Position numbers and translations under genes: made by a program
Part shown: in pieces, positions 11,517-23,099 of the stretch
Position numbering within the stretch: the first letter of the stretch is position 1
How the letters are laid out: every line of letters begins with the position of its first letter
Notes under the pieces: generated by a model
Told to the model about the DNA's origin: nothing
The model's database searches: none
Seen by the model: only the letters and a program-made list of their open reading frames with translations
Assembly (NCBI GenBank): GCA_038502055.1
Contig: JAXRKN010000042.1
Span: 4,448,001 to 4,512,000, forward strand
DNA: 64,000 nucleotides
From: Tanytarsus gracilentus
Taxonomy: Eukaryota; Arthropoda; Insecta; Diptera; Chironomidae
Direction: 5' to 3'

Positions 11517-12048
11517 TAAAAGAATAATTTTTGTTAAATGATTTTTTACTCTCTTGCTAACCCTTCAAGTGATGAAAAAAAATCGGTGGGTTTCTTAATT
11601 TTTTTCTAAATATTTTAATTATTTTTAATAATTTCAATTATTTCTGATAACTGTTAAGCTACCTCTTTGTCATCTATATATCTATCTCAATTATTTTTAA
11701 AAGTTAGAATAATTATGATAATTATCTTTTTCATTTACCTCGACTGAAATTGTCGCGGCTAACGTAGCCTCCAATAAATTTTTGAATTTCGAAATGAGGC
11801 TTCGACTTTTTGCATGTTTTTTCCGAAGCGAAAAGTGTCAATAGTAAACAAAATAAAACAATATGTGTAGAGAGAAAGAAAGTTGGGGATGGACAAATTG
11901 TTGTTGCGAGCCCTTCAAGCAAAAAAATTAATCATCTCGGTAAAAACTTCAAAGCCGGCTGCAGAAAAATAGTCATCGATTTTTCAAGTGTTTAAAAACG
12001 CCAAACAAGACCATAAAATAGTGCAACAGAGCCATAACTAGTTGAGAT
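11517..12048. repeat. Long-form TAATTATT element between RNase H1 and tra2
   Basis: The divergent intergenic region holds TAATTAT-rich sequence (11606-11730) followed at about 11745-11880 by the internal sequence of the long introner-like family: TGAAATTGTCGCGGCTAACG and CGAAGCGAAAAGTGTCAATA. The same blocks occur at 45843-45930 and 56125-56260. This copy is intergenic and may form part of a promoter or 5' UTR intron. Confidence 0.6.
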
Positions 12049-13090
12049 ATGTCGCGCGACAATCATTTGTGAGTTAAATGTGAAATTTGATGCTTTTTAA
12101 TCATTTTTTCCAGCACACTTTTTCTCAATTTGTCACTTTCCGTATATTTGTCAATTCTATTTTCCAGGCGGTCACGCTCAAGATCAATTTCAAGATATCG
12201 CATCTCTCATTACAAGTGCGTACAAGGCTGCATTCATCTCTTCTCTCCTCAAACTCAATTCAAATAATCGCAAAAATTGTATATTTATAGCAATGCCTCA
12301 AAATCAAACCGATCACCACCTCCGGATGATTTTAATCGATTGTCACCGCCGGCAAGCAAGAGTAGATCAAGGTATCAGCGAGAACGAAGTCGTTCAATGG
12401 AAAGGAATGGTCATAGATCATCAAAACGTCAGGCGTCACCGAATCGGGTTGCAGTAACAGACATTCGTCGAAAGAACTTGGTAAGATCCAGCGAGTTGGC
12501 TTTTGATAAAAAAAAATTAATAAATTGTTGCATTTCGCTTTTACAGGAGCCGTCTCGTGTTTTGGGAGTCTTTAATTTGCATGTCCGCACCACAGAGAGC
12601 GAAATTCGAGATGAATTTGAGCGTTTTGGCAAAATTGAGGAGATCATTATGGTGAAGGATTCAAAGACACGCGGATTTCGGGGCTATTGCTTTATCTACT
12701 TCAAACATGAACGTGAAGCAACGGCTGCCTTAAATCATTGCAATGGAATGATGCTCAAGGAACGTATGATTCGTGTTGACTATTCGTTATCGGCTCGCCC
12801 ACATTCACCAACGCCAGGTAGTTTGTAACAAAACTGACTACTAAATATAAAGTTCCCTTTAATTCATTACAGGCACTTATCAGGGAAAACGTGGACGTGG
12901 AGGTGAAAGTGGAAGATATAGAGACAATTATCGGAGACGCTCTAGATCAAGATCTACGGATCATCAAAGAGTTAGACGCAGAACACCACCTAGAGGTGAT
13001 GATTATAGAGAATTTAGATCTGAGCGTCGTCGCAGATCACCGTCCCGTGAAAGAGAGCGTGAACGAGGTGATCGTCATAAGTATCGCTAA
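12049..13090 (+). CDS. tra2: Transformer-2 splicing regulator
   Basis: SR-related RNA-binding protein; in insects Tra2 works with Transformer in sex-specific splicing of doublesex and fruitless and is a general splicing enhancer protein. Exons 12049-12068, 12168-12215, 12291-12480, 12547-12817 and 12873-13090 give 248 residues. It is RS1-RRM-RS2. The N-terminal RS region includes RSRSRSISRYR from the 48-nt second exon. The RRM (about residues 87-170) has RNP2-like GVFNLH and RNP1-like FRGYCFIYF. The linker SLSARPHSPTPGTYQG is the hallmark of Tra2. RS2 is Arg-rich with RRRSRSRS and SPSRERERERG. The start MSRDNH is 20 nt before the first donor. A longer out-of-frame ORF over the last exon was dismissed. 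Confidence 0.93.
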
Positions 13091-14144
13091 AATGGATCAC
13101 AAGATGTGCGTGTCGTGTAAATGTCGTAGGAGGGAAATGATGAAATTCCATATTAAAACATAACTACTGAAGCAATTTTAATTTCACACCCCACTCTAAT
13201 CGGCAACGAAAAATGACCAAACAAAAATTCTTTCTTCTTCTTATTTTTCATTTCCGCTATGATAACTTTTTTTTTGAAACGAGAGACTTCAAGGGATAGA
13301 CAAACTAACTTTGCAATCTAGAGTAAGAATAAATAATTTTTAGATAGAAGAGGGACGTATACACATTCTTATTTTTTCTGCTTCTCCCTTGATGTTCCAT
13401 ATCAGCGCCTAATATATTTTTCTTTCCTCACACTTTAAAAATATTGTGAATTAATATGCAAAATATTACAATTCAGTGATGATTATGATGAGCATAACAC
13501 AATTTGCAGAATAATTTCTAATTTTTTGCAAACACTTTTATTCTCATTAAAAATAAACATTCAAAATAATAAAAAGTTGTATTTTTCTCTGAAAATGTAA
13601 TAGTTTAGTGTGTTCAGACTAACTTTTTGAAAATAAAATGATAATTTTTTAAAAAATTATAAAAAATGTTTATTTTGTTGCTAATTTTTTGTATTTAGTT
13701 GTACTCAATCAATAGTTTGTCAAAACAGATTTTTTAAAAACTCCGCAACAAAAGTTTATAATTCTTTCAAAGTAATTGCGAATTGCGACTTACAATCTGT
13801 TACAAAATTACATTAGCTAATCATCGGTTAATTATTCAAGTCAACCATATTCATAAAAGCCATGATGATGCTGATAGTCAGCTGTAAATTGAATGTCAAC
13901 TCTTTGCCGGCTTTTTCTTTACTATCATGAATGTATGTGCAACGAACGCATACGAACGAAAATGATTAGTGCGCAGCATATATACTCGACTATACAAAAG
14001 AATATAAAGGAGACCCGAGAGGGAGATTCAAGTCAGTTCTCAGACAGTTTTCAGTGATTCAACAAGTCAAACCAATAAGAGCTTTTTGAAGATTTTTTTC
14101 TTTTGTGTGGCATAAAGATAATTTGAAATATATTCACAAGAATC
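13091..14144. other. tra2 3' region and INO1 upstream region
   Basis: It contains the tra2 3' UTR, with AATAAA near 13328, and the INO1 promoter at its right end. No ORF is convincing. Confidence 0.5.
14003..14040 (+). promoter_or_regulatory. TATA box and initiator of INO1
   Basis: TATAAAG at 14003-14009 is followed by TCAGT at 14033-14037. The A of the initiator lies 32 bp after the first T, the classic arthropod TATA-to-Inr spacing. This puts the transcription start about 110 bp before the ATG at 14145. Confidence 0.6.
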
Positions 14145-17100
14145 ATGGATATTTCATCAGATAAAGTAAAATATTCGGAGCAATTTATCGATGTAATTTA
14201 TGACTACAACACCACCTATGTTGAAAAGGACAATGGTGGAAAATTAATCGTGAGTACACATAGCGACAACGTGGGTATCTTAAAATTTAAATTATAGTGG
14301 CTCGAATCAATCGATATATATGCTAATCACGAGGGAAAATATTTGCAGAAACTCTTAAAGATTTTTTAAGCTTCTAAAGATGAATATAGTTCTGTTCAAA
14401 TATTTTAGTAAATGATCATGACCTTGGTAATATAAATATAGAAAAAGCTATTGATTTTTCCTTTAGGTTTCGAACATGCATTACAATGCATGCAAGAACA
14501 AAGACACAAAGTAATTTATAAATTCTCTTATCTCCATCTCCATTAAGTAATCAGCGATCCGGCAAACACATGTGGTCTGAATCATTTGTAAAATAAAAGA
14601 AAAGAAGAATGAAGACTAAAATATATAATTCTTATCAGTCAAAATTCTCTTTTTATGAGTAGTAATTAGTTAAAGTTTGTTACTAGCAAAACATGTTGAT
14701 TAGGGGTTTTTAAAATCTAAATAAGAATGGAGAACTTATATGCGTGCAGCTGTAGTATTATTTAGTTAACTTAGATTAGATGAATCAAGCTTATTTGTGA
14801 ATCATCGAGCACCAAAATAATTATCAATGCTTATCTATTATCTGAAATGATGATGCATTGAAAATACATAAACGGATGGACGACTTTTTGAATTTATTAA
14901 GGACCCCAGAAATAAAGTTTGAACAAATATATTTTATTCAAAGAATGTAAGCAAAGCAAATTTTTTTTGGAGTGAGCTGCTCTGTAGATTCAAATGAATA
15001 ACGGCTCATTTATTTGAGTTTCAAATACATCTCTGAAATCTAGCTCAGGACAAATGAAGTAAATATTTAAATTTTGCTCCCTGATCAGGATGCTCGAATT
15101 CGGATTTATGTTTAAATATTTTCCGAAATCCGTTAATCTTTCAACTATGGCTGTTTTTTTAAAAAAAATATGGGAAAAAATCGCGCCATCTATTTAGAGA
15201 GCCGGTTTTAACGTTCAAACTACGATTTAAAACAATTCGAAAAAAGAGAAGAAGAATTTCCTTTGACTTGAGTTAGGAAAAAGCCTGCCTGGGACATACC
15301 AAATGTTACCGTTAAAATTCAAAAATCCTCATACAAATAAAATTTAAACCTCGGGCCCAACGTATTTTCAACAGACAATTGTATACAAAAAGTAAAATTT
15401 TTTAAATTTACGGCACAGGGGAAAAAGTTTTTAAAATAGTCAGGCCACGTTAAGTAATTTAATTGGAAGTTCATGCCATAATTAGAATTTAGTATTGCTA
15501 GTTTAAGCTAAAACCTAACAAAAACGTGATAACTCATGGTAAAGTGTTCTAGAAATAAATCTTCATCATTTCAATGCGTCACAAAAGTTTATCAGCGTTT
15601 TTTAGACATCAAGAGGCTTGGCCATTTCGTATGACTTATTAACCTATAAAATTAATTACTTTACTAAAGCTGATACGGTTTAATTTTTATTTTAATCTCT
15701 TTTGAACGATAATATTAATTTTTGTCACCGTCTCGTCTAGAAGAATTTGATTTCCGTAAATGAACACATTATCATCTAGAGACTTTGTAGGCGGCAAGCC
15801 GCCCGTAGCTCTGTTTCGAATATACTGCGATCATAGTTCTAGACTGTGGAAGCTGCGTTAAAGCGCAACCATTAAGCTTCTTGCTGCAACTTTTTTGAAA
15901 GTTCCGATTTTTATTATTATTTTCAATATTAATTTTAAACAGTTCAAAAAAAAAACTCAAATTTTCGGTTACTCTTAAAAAAATTTCGGTTCTCGTTTTG
16001 ACCGCTCATTTATTTGAATCTACAGAGCAGCTCACTCGAAAAAACATTTGCTTTGCTTACATTCTTTGAACAAAATTTTTTCGTTCAAATTTTATTTTTT
16101 TGGGACTAGAAGTCCAATAAATTCAAAAAGTCTTCCATCCGTTTATATATTTTCAATGCATCGATTTTAACATCCGTTATTAATAATATTTTTAATGATT
16201 AGGTTCATCCTATTACAAAGACATTGGATATAAGAACTGAACGAAATGTGCCAAAGTTGGGTCTCATGTTGGTCGGATTAGGCGGAAATAATGGGTCAAC
16301 TCTCGTTGCGGCTCTGGAAGCTAACCGTCTCAGCCTATCATGGCGCACTAAGGATGGAGTTCAGAAGGCCAATTGGTTTGGTTCAATCACTCAAGCGTCG
16401 ACAATTCTTTTAGGATCTGATCAAAATTTTCAAGATGTCTATGCACCTATGAATAACTTTGTTCCCATGGTCAATCCTGATGATATTATTGTCGATGGTT
16501 GGGATATAAACTCATTTAATCTCGGTGATGCCATGCGACGTGCCAAAGTTTTGGATGTCAACCTCCAAGATCAACTGTTTGATATAATGTCTCAAATTAA
16601 GCCACGACCATCTATCTATGACAAAGATTTCATTGCAGCTAATCAAGAAGATCGCGCTGACAATTTAATTGATGGCACACGATATGAGCAATTTTTGAAA
16701 ATTCGCCAAGACATTAAAAATTTCAAGAAAGAAAGCAAAGTTGATAAAGTTATTGTCTTATGGACAGCGAATACAGAAAGATTTTCAGATGTACGACCAG
16801 GTCTTAACATGACCATGAAGGAACTTGAAACCTCACTTAAGAATAATGATACCGAAATTTCACCCTCAACAATTTTCGCAATGGCGTCAATCATGGAGGA
16901 TTGCACTTACATCAATGGGAGTCCACAAAACACTTTTGTTCCCGGTATCATTGAAATGTCTGAGTATCATGGAACTTTTATTGCTGGTGATGATTTTAAG
17001 AGTGGTCAAACCAAATTAAAGTCAGTGCTTGTTGATTTCCTCGTCTCAGCAGGAATTAAGCCTACCAGCATTGTAAGCTACAATCATCTTGGCAATAATG

Positions 17101-17717
17101 ACGGCAAAAACCTATCGGCACCTTCCCAATTCCGCTCAAAAGAAATCTCAAAGAGTAATGTAGTCGATGATATGGTCAAATCCAATGAGATTCTTTACTC
17201 GCTACCAAATGAAAAACCCGATCATTGCGTTGTCATAAAATATGTTCCGTATGTTGGTGATAGCAAGCGTGCTATGGACGAGTACACCAGCGAAATTATG
17301 ATGGGTGGACATAACACTCTTGTGATTCATAATACATGCGAGGATTCGTTATTGGCAACACCTCTGATTCTCGACCTAGTGATTCTGGGTGAATTATGTT
17401 CGCGCATTAAAATCAAGGACCATTCTCAATCCAATACTTCATATGAGTCTTTTAAATCAGTTCTATCCATTCTTAGCTACATGTGCAAGGCACCACTTGT
17501 TCCCCGTAAAACTCAAGTCGTCAATTCTCTCTTCCGTCAACGTGCAGCAATTGAAAATATTCTTCGAGCCTGCGTGGGCCTCGCTCCAAACAACCACATG
17601 TCATTTGAACAACGATTCGATTTCTCAAGTAACCCTATCACGCAAGCGAATAAAATTAAATCGTTTGCCCTAGAGACAGTCAAATCCAATGGACTTGCAA
17701 CAAATGGATACCATTAA
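14145..17717 (+). CDS. Inos: Myo-inositol-1-phosphate synthase
   Basis: NAD-dependent enzyme that converts glucose 6-phosphate to 1D-myo-inositol 3-phosphate, the committed step of inositol synthesis in the cytosol. Two exons, 14145-14249 and 16203-17717, give 539 residues, the usual animal length. The NAD-binding glycine loop is GLGGNNGST. Other strongly conserved blocks are ITQAST, DGWDI, RPSIYD, LWTANTERF, IFAMASI, GDDFKSGQTK, SYNHLGNNDGKNL, KSNVVDD, YVPYVGDSKRAMDEYTSE, NTCEDSLLATPLILDL and APLVPRKTQVVNSLFRQR. The first exon (MDISSDKVKYSEQFI) matches the short N-terminal extension of insect enzymes. The 1,953-bp intron carries several MITEs. The gene converges on RMI1. Confidence 0.97.
14852..15032 (+). 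mobile_element. MITE family A, copy 1 (INO1 intron)
   Basis: It begins GATGCATTGAAAATAC and ends with the related inverted sequence GTTTCAAATACATC. An inverted copy lies at 16006-16163 and another at 22902-23055. Shared internal blocks include TTTTTGAATTTATTAAGGAC and GTGAGCTGCTCTGTAGATTC. It is non-coding. Confidence 0.6.
15284..15415 (+). mobile_element. MITE family B, copy 2 (INO1 intron)
   Basis: It starts CCTGCCTGGGACATACC and shares AATGTTACCGTTAAAATTC with copy 1. The right end is degraded after TTTAAATTTACGGC. It lies between two inverted family A copies. Confidence 0.5.
16006..16163 (-). mobile_element. MITE family A, copy 2 (INO1 intron)
   Basis: This is the reverse complement of the 14852 copy over about 155 bp, ending CAATGCATCG. 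With copy 1 it makes a large potential hairpin with a loop of roughly 1 kb. It ends 39 bp before the INO1 second exon. Confidence 0.6.
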
Positions 17718-18123
17718 TGGATTTGAAAAATCTTGACGTTTATTTAGTGAGGATTACAAAAAAAAACTTAAAAAAACATCAGCATATTTTTGAAGCCAAA
17801 AAATCAACAGACAATATTTTGCACTTTTTCAAAAATATCTAACGATCATTTCATTTGTTTTCACACTTAATTTAAAATTTAGCAAAAAGCTAAATAAACA
17901 TGCAATATTAAAACAAAGTTTATCAACACACTTGAACGAGTGCTAATGACACATAAAATTTTGGCAGGTTTAAATATTTTTTAACATTCTTACTAAAAAA
18001 CTTTTTAAAATGTTATCTAACCACCGAATTTTATTCCTTGTAACCAAACTACAAAATTTAATAAAATCAAGTTTTATAATTTTCCAATTTATTCCATTTT
18101 TCTTATAACAAGGGAAGTTACTA
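17718..18123. other. Convergent 3' region of INO1 and RMI1
   Basis: About 400 bp between stop codons. AATAAA at 17893-17898 suits INO1 and TTTATT at 18088-18093 suits RMI1 on the minus strand. No gene is seen. Confidence 0.5.
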
Positions 18124-20637
18124 TTATTGAATTTTTTCGTCGTGCAGCTTGAGCATAATAGTATGTCTATTATCATCAGTCATTTCTAAATTTTGTGTCA
18201 TTATTACTTCAAAGCCTGTTGGCGAGAGAATCTTTGTGGTGACAACTATGAGCAGCGTTTTGTGTTGCAGTGCACTATTCACACGATCAAGAACTTTTCT
18301 TAAATCATCCTTAAGTTGAGGCTGAATTTGGGCTTTTTGATGCATCAAAGTCATTTCTTGAGCAGTACATCCGGCAAAATTGGCAACAATCTCATTGGAA
18401 ATTTTAATACTAAGCAATTTTGAAGACCATTTATCCTTGACTTGAACTTCTAGCACCCATTCAATTCCAATTTTAAGTTTGATAACTTTTTCTACTCGCA
18501 CTTCCATTGCATACGACTTTCTAACTTTATCGATAATTTTAAGCCCAACAAACTGATCAATTGTTAAAAAGTTGTAAGTAAAATCAATCTTGTATTCATA
18601 ATCATCATCGGTAACTCCTCCTCCTCGCCTGTAAAAATATAATCAATTTTCAATTTTCAATTGTAAATTTTTTTATACCTTGGTGGAGATGATAGCCGAC
18701 GGGCTTTCAGTTGGGGTTCCAAAATGCTTTGTTCATTTGATTTTCGCTTTTCACCAAGTGTATTACAATAATCATCATCGTCTAATACTGGGTTCACTAA
18801 AGAAGCATCATGAATTAACAGTTCACTCGCTTTTGGAGGCTTTTTGGGCACAGGAAGAGTCTTTCGTGTAAGTTCCGGAAGCAAACGAGAGGTTGACGGT
18901 TTTGGGTTGCTTTGTAAATGGACGAAAGATGGCTTTTTGACAGAAACAGGCAGTTCATTTGAAAGAGTTGTTTTTCGCTTAGAGAGTGTCCATGGGTTCG
19001 TTAGGAGTTTTCGAGAAACTGTTGGCATTGAAAAGGGACTTTTCTGTAGTTTTTTAGCTTGTGGCGGGACTTTAGATAGAATTGGCTTTCGGTTGGGTTC
19101 AGCATCAATTTTTACATCTTGGACCACTACATTTTGATGTGTAGCGTTGGATCTGGCAAATTCCTCTTCCAGTTCTCTAATTAAGCTTTCAGGAATTTCT
19201 TCATCGGAATCTTCTACGGATGCATTCGTTTTTGGTATTTGAACTTCCTTTAGAGCAGACTGCTCTAACATTTGCTTTCTCAAAAATTCAGCTTCAATTC
19301 TATCAAGCTCTTCGAAATCAATATCATCGTCGATACTTAATTTTTCGAGATCATCATGTACTTGTGGTGGTGGATTGATGTTAATTGGAGCACTTGGTAG
19401 TGGCGGAATACTTTGTGGCGGAATAATAATTTCTGGCTGATTTTCGACATAGTTTGTTTTCGGTGTAGCAGTAAGAGGTCGACCTAATCGCTTTAACAGG
19501 ACATTTTCGTATGCATTTTCAATTTGTATCTCTTCAACTTCACCTACAAGTGAAATATAATTAATTTTCCGAATTATTACTGATTATTTCTAATTATTTT
19601 CTAAATTTTTTATCTAATTATAATTAGAGACAAAGCTTGAAATAATCAGGTGTTTTAAATTTCTTCTGCTACTTTGAGAAAAAATCGACTTCAAAAATTC
19701 ACAAAAATCTCATTTTTTACATGAAAAAGTGATGAAAATTTTCACAAGAAAATTAAAATCGTTGATAAAGTAACCTTTATACCGATCATAGCAAATAAAC
19801 ATTAAATGTAATATTTTCTTCAGGATGAAACCACTGTGAATTATCTAAATTTTTTTAGCAAAAATAAAATAATTAGGAAAATTATTTCAAAGAATATTCA
19901 CCGCCGACAAGTGTAATGTTCTCAGCTTCCAAAAGAATGATTTTGTTGGAAACTTCTACAGGTCCTTTAATCAATACTTTGATACCGGGTAAGATTTTTG
20001 TCGTAAGACACGGAATTGGTCTTTTTTCCATTGCATATACCTTTTTTTTGGGAAATTTTTCTAATTATTCCTAATTATTTCTAAATATTCGAATTATTTC
20101 TAATTATTTTCTTAATTTTTTTGGATAATTAGATAATTAGGAATAATTAGGAAAAAATTACTCTATTTAGACCATCAAACAGTGCAAGTTTTAAGCATCG
20201 TCTCTTATTCACTTGGAATGCACGAGATTCTTTCACCTCCTTCTGCAAATCATCCAGTTTGATGTCATGAAGTCTTCTCCACTGCTCGTAAAAGGGCTCA
20301 GCTAAAAGGGTAGTTGAAGGTAATAACTCAAATGAACCAAACTTTTGCATTACTTACAAATATCAACAACAAATTCCATTTGAAGAAACAATCTTTCTTT
20401 GAAAGTCCAAGTGGTATCTATTGTTCTGAATGCATTTGGAATGACGGGATCACAGGCGTGTGCATAGTTAGCCAGCAATAGCTGTTCCTTGGTACTTTCG
20501 TAGAGTTTTTCCAAAGAAATACTTGGATCGTTTTGTTTAAAAAAGTTCACGCAATCTCCAAGCCAATTTAATTTGATTTTGACATTAATTTCCTGCACAA
20601 GACGTTTCTTAACAGCTTCCACTTGAGTTGATATCAT
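18124..20637 (-). CDS. RMI1: RecQ-mediated genome instability protein 1
   Basis: Subunit of the BLM-Topoisomerase III-alpha dissolvasome that resolves double Holliday junctions. Exons 20358-20637, 20162-20301, 19902-20040, 18679-19543 and 18124-18628 give 642 residues. The N-terminus (WLGDCVNFF) and the motif VDISEPFYEQWRRL match the start of RMI1. The DUF1767/OB-fold core has KRRCLKLALFDG, YAMEKRPIP, LPGIKVLIKGPVEV, KIILLEAENITLVGGEVEE and ENAYENVLLKRLGRP. A low-complexity Ser/Pro/Lys linker fills the fourth exon. The last exon encodes a second domain (TIDQFVGLKI, VEVQVKDKWSSKLL-like strands) consistent with the C-terminal OB domain that binds RMI2. The first and second letters of the start are set by ATG at 20635-20637. 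Introns 2 and 3 contain introner-like sequence. Confidence 0.88.
19544..19901 (-). repeat. RMI1 intron 3 with TAATTATT element and GGTGAA direct repeat
   Basis: The intron contains CTAATTATTTTCTAAATTTT and an inverted TAATTATAATTAG block near 19575-19630. At the donor the sequence reads CGGTGAA and across the acceptor AGGTGAA, so GGTGAA occurs at both boundaries. The arrangement resembles the CFP1 intron, but six bases is weak evidence. Confidence 0.45.
20041..20161 (-). mobile_element. RMI1 intron 2, made of short introner-like element
   Basis: Almost all 121 bp consist of TAATTATTCC/TAATTATTTC units on one side and GGATAATTAG/GGAATAATTAGG units on the other, separated by a T-rich core. The same arrangement appears at 27596-27672, 46168-46247 and 57676-57755. 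The element and the intron are nearly the same length. No clear target duplication is seen here. Confidence 0.6.
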
Positions 20638-22043
20638 AATTAACAAATGACAGCGAGTGAATTACGAGTAAATTTTAAATTATATTTCTCCGAAGTATTG
20701 ATAAAAATTTGAGCGGTTGAAAAATGAAGTGAAGTTGTCTGCAAACTCTGTTCGCATTTAAAAAGTTATAGAACGTTACAATTTAAACTGTTTTTTTTAT
20801 AAATTTTTTTAAACATAGCATTTTATATAACAGAAATTTATTTTAATAATTATTTTCTTCTAAAATTCACACTTATAGAATAATCGGGAATAATTTGAAT
20901 AATTGAAATAATTAATAAATAATATGATTTTAATATAATGAAATTTTTTAAAATTTAAAGACCACCCATAATTTTTGCGGACTTAACATTTGGATTCAGT
21001 GAAATAAGAGAAATTACTAAATTGTGCAATATCTGTGAGGTCCATTAAAGGTCAGAAGAAATTTCCTTTCACTTCAACATTCATTCACACACATGAAACT
21101 TGACACTTCGCAAAGACAAGGATCAATTTTAAACACTTAAACATCTTGACCCGTAAAACAATAAATTTAAAAACGTATGTATGCATTAGGATTATAAATA
21201 AATGACATTCAAATGCATAAACATGCTTAAATTTGTGTGTAAACAATTCATAAATTATGATCTTTCACCCATGATATTATTTTTACTGCTTTATGGAAGC
21301 ATATCATGCTTATTTTGACTTTCTCTCATAAAAACAGACCATAAATAAATGGTATGTTCTGGAAAAAGCAGATCAAGAAGAAACTTGATTTCGATGGTCA
21401 ATTTGATGATGATCACATCATCTCATTTAAAAATTTTCTCTGCCCTTAAATGATGATCGTAACTTTGGTAAATTTATACTTTTTTAAATGGTTTAGGGTA
21501 ATTTAATTTTTTCTTTAATGTTATTAACTTAACTACTGAGTAACGTTAAAAAAATTTACTATTCTCCAAGTTCACAAACGTATATATGAGATTTTAAAAC
21601 ATTTCCAATTTAAAGGAAATTTTTAGTTGCCAGCTCTAGGGATTTCAAACTTTATGTAAACACAAAAATCGGAAATATGGGCATCATAAGCATACGCATA
21701 AAGCAATAAATTTAATTGTAAGTGCAGAAAGAGATGTCCCGAGATACACTCAAATAAAATCATAAGGACATGCAGATGCACAAAATGACTTTTCCATTTA
21801 TCAATTTCGATCATCGAGCGATGAACAAATTCTGAGAAAGAACTTTTTTAATTTTATAACATCTCACGAGGGAATGAAAGAAGAAACAAATTGACTGACG
21901 ATTGACACACATGAGACTCGTTTTTTGAATATTAAACAGCAATTTTCACTGAGATTTTCCTTCTCTTCTATCGCGCTCTTTGATCCGTCGTCATATTCTT
22001 CTTTTATCGCGAATGTTTCCTTACCAAAAAATGACGACACGCT

Positions 22044-22093
<50 letters not shown>

Positions 22094-22737
22094 GTTTCAG
22101 TAAACACTTCATAAACATGATCATGATCCATCAAGACATCCCCAGGCGGCTGCAAAAAAGTGATCTTGTTAACAGATTTTTGCATGCTGCTTCGTTTTTT
22201 ATTGTTTGCAATAAAAAAACCTCAAAGAAAATTTTTATTTAGAGATTTTTCGATTAATGCCGCCGATCGTTAAAATAAAAGGGTTTTGAGACTAAATTTT
22301 TCTTTCGGTTCTATTGAAAAAATTGTGGTTATTTAAAACATCAAAAAAGTATCGTCCGTTTTATGTCAGATGTGACTTGTAAATTTGTAACAGAGAAGTA
22401 TTCTTGTCAATCAAAAATTTTCTATGCCACATTTTCCATTATGTGAAAAATACCACACCAAGATAATGTCTTTTTAATGTACATTTGAAACGTAAAAGTT
22501 GATCCAATTAAGAGGGAAAAATTTTCGAGACTCATTAGTTTCGGTATTTTAACTCAATTTGAAAATAATTTTATTATTTACGAGAAAGTTATTCTCTTAC
22601 TCATCTCTAAGATTAATGTGGAAAATATTGCAGAAGTTAAATGAGACATTTAATACAAATTTTCTTTAGCATTAAATAGTAATACATTTTATTTAATTAA
22701 TTAATGACTAAATCCATGGATGGACACTTAAATTTTA
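20638..22737. other. Intergenic DNA, RMI1 to the 22.7 kb repeats
   Basis: No gene recognised. It holds a (GA)n microsatellite at about 22050-22091. ORFs at 21864-22242 on both strands result from that repeat. Confidence 0.5.
22050..22091. repeat. (GA)n microsatellite
   Basis: About twenty GA units in a row. They produce the apparent Glu-Arg or Ser-Leu repeats in overlapping open frames. Confidence 0.9.
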
Positions 22738-22890
22738 CCTGCATCAAGTCTGTCGGGGAGGAGATTTAAATATATGTATACTTTTTGTATACAATTTTCT
22801 AGAGAAAGTACATTGGAGCCGTGATTTAAATTTTATTTGTATGAGGATTTTAGATTTTTAACGGCAACATTAAGGCATGTCCCTGACAGG
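22738..22890 (-). mobile_element. MITE family B, copy 3
   Basis: Inverted copy with left end CCTGCATCAAGTCTG and right end GGCATGTCCCTGACAGG. The internal TATACTTTTTGTATACAATT and TTTTTAACGGCAACATTAAG blocks match copy 4 and copy 1 in reverse. Confidence 0.6.
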
Positions 22891-22901
22891 AAATTTTAAA
22901 T

Positions 22902-23055
22902 AATATCGATGCATTGGAAACTCAAAGAAATTAGCCGTTATTTATTATTTGTTTTGTTTAAATTCTTTGAACAAAATTTTTTCGTTCATAATTTATTTCT
23001 GAGGTCCTTAATAAATTCAAAAAGTTGTCCATTCGTTTATGTACTTTCAATGCAT
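22902..23055 (-). mobile_element. MITE family A, copy 3
   Basis: It begins GATGCATTGGAAACTC and ends CTTTCAATGCATC, so GATGCATTG/CAATGCATC form the inverted ends of an element of about 154 bp. The internal TTCTTTGAACAAAATTTTTT block matches the INO1-intron copies. Confidence 0.65.
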
Positions 23056-23099
23056 CTTCATAACTATTTCCAATGTTAAATTGTTGTGAAAACCAAATT

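Noticed and set aside
12891..13163. 90-residue acidic ORF
   Set aside because: It is an out-of-frame shadow of the Arg-rich last exon of tra2.
21864..22242. ORFs with Leu-Ser or Glu-Arg repeats
   Set aside because: They are produced by the (GA)n microsatellite.
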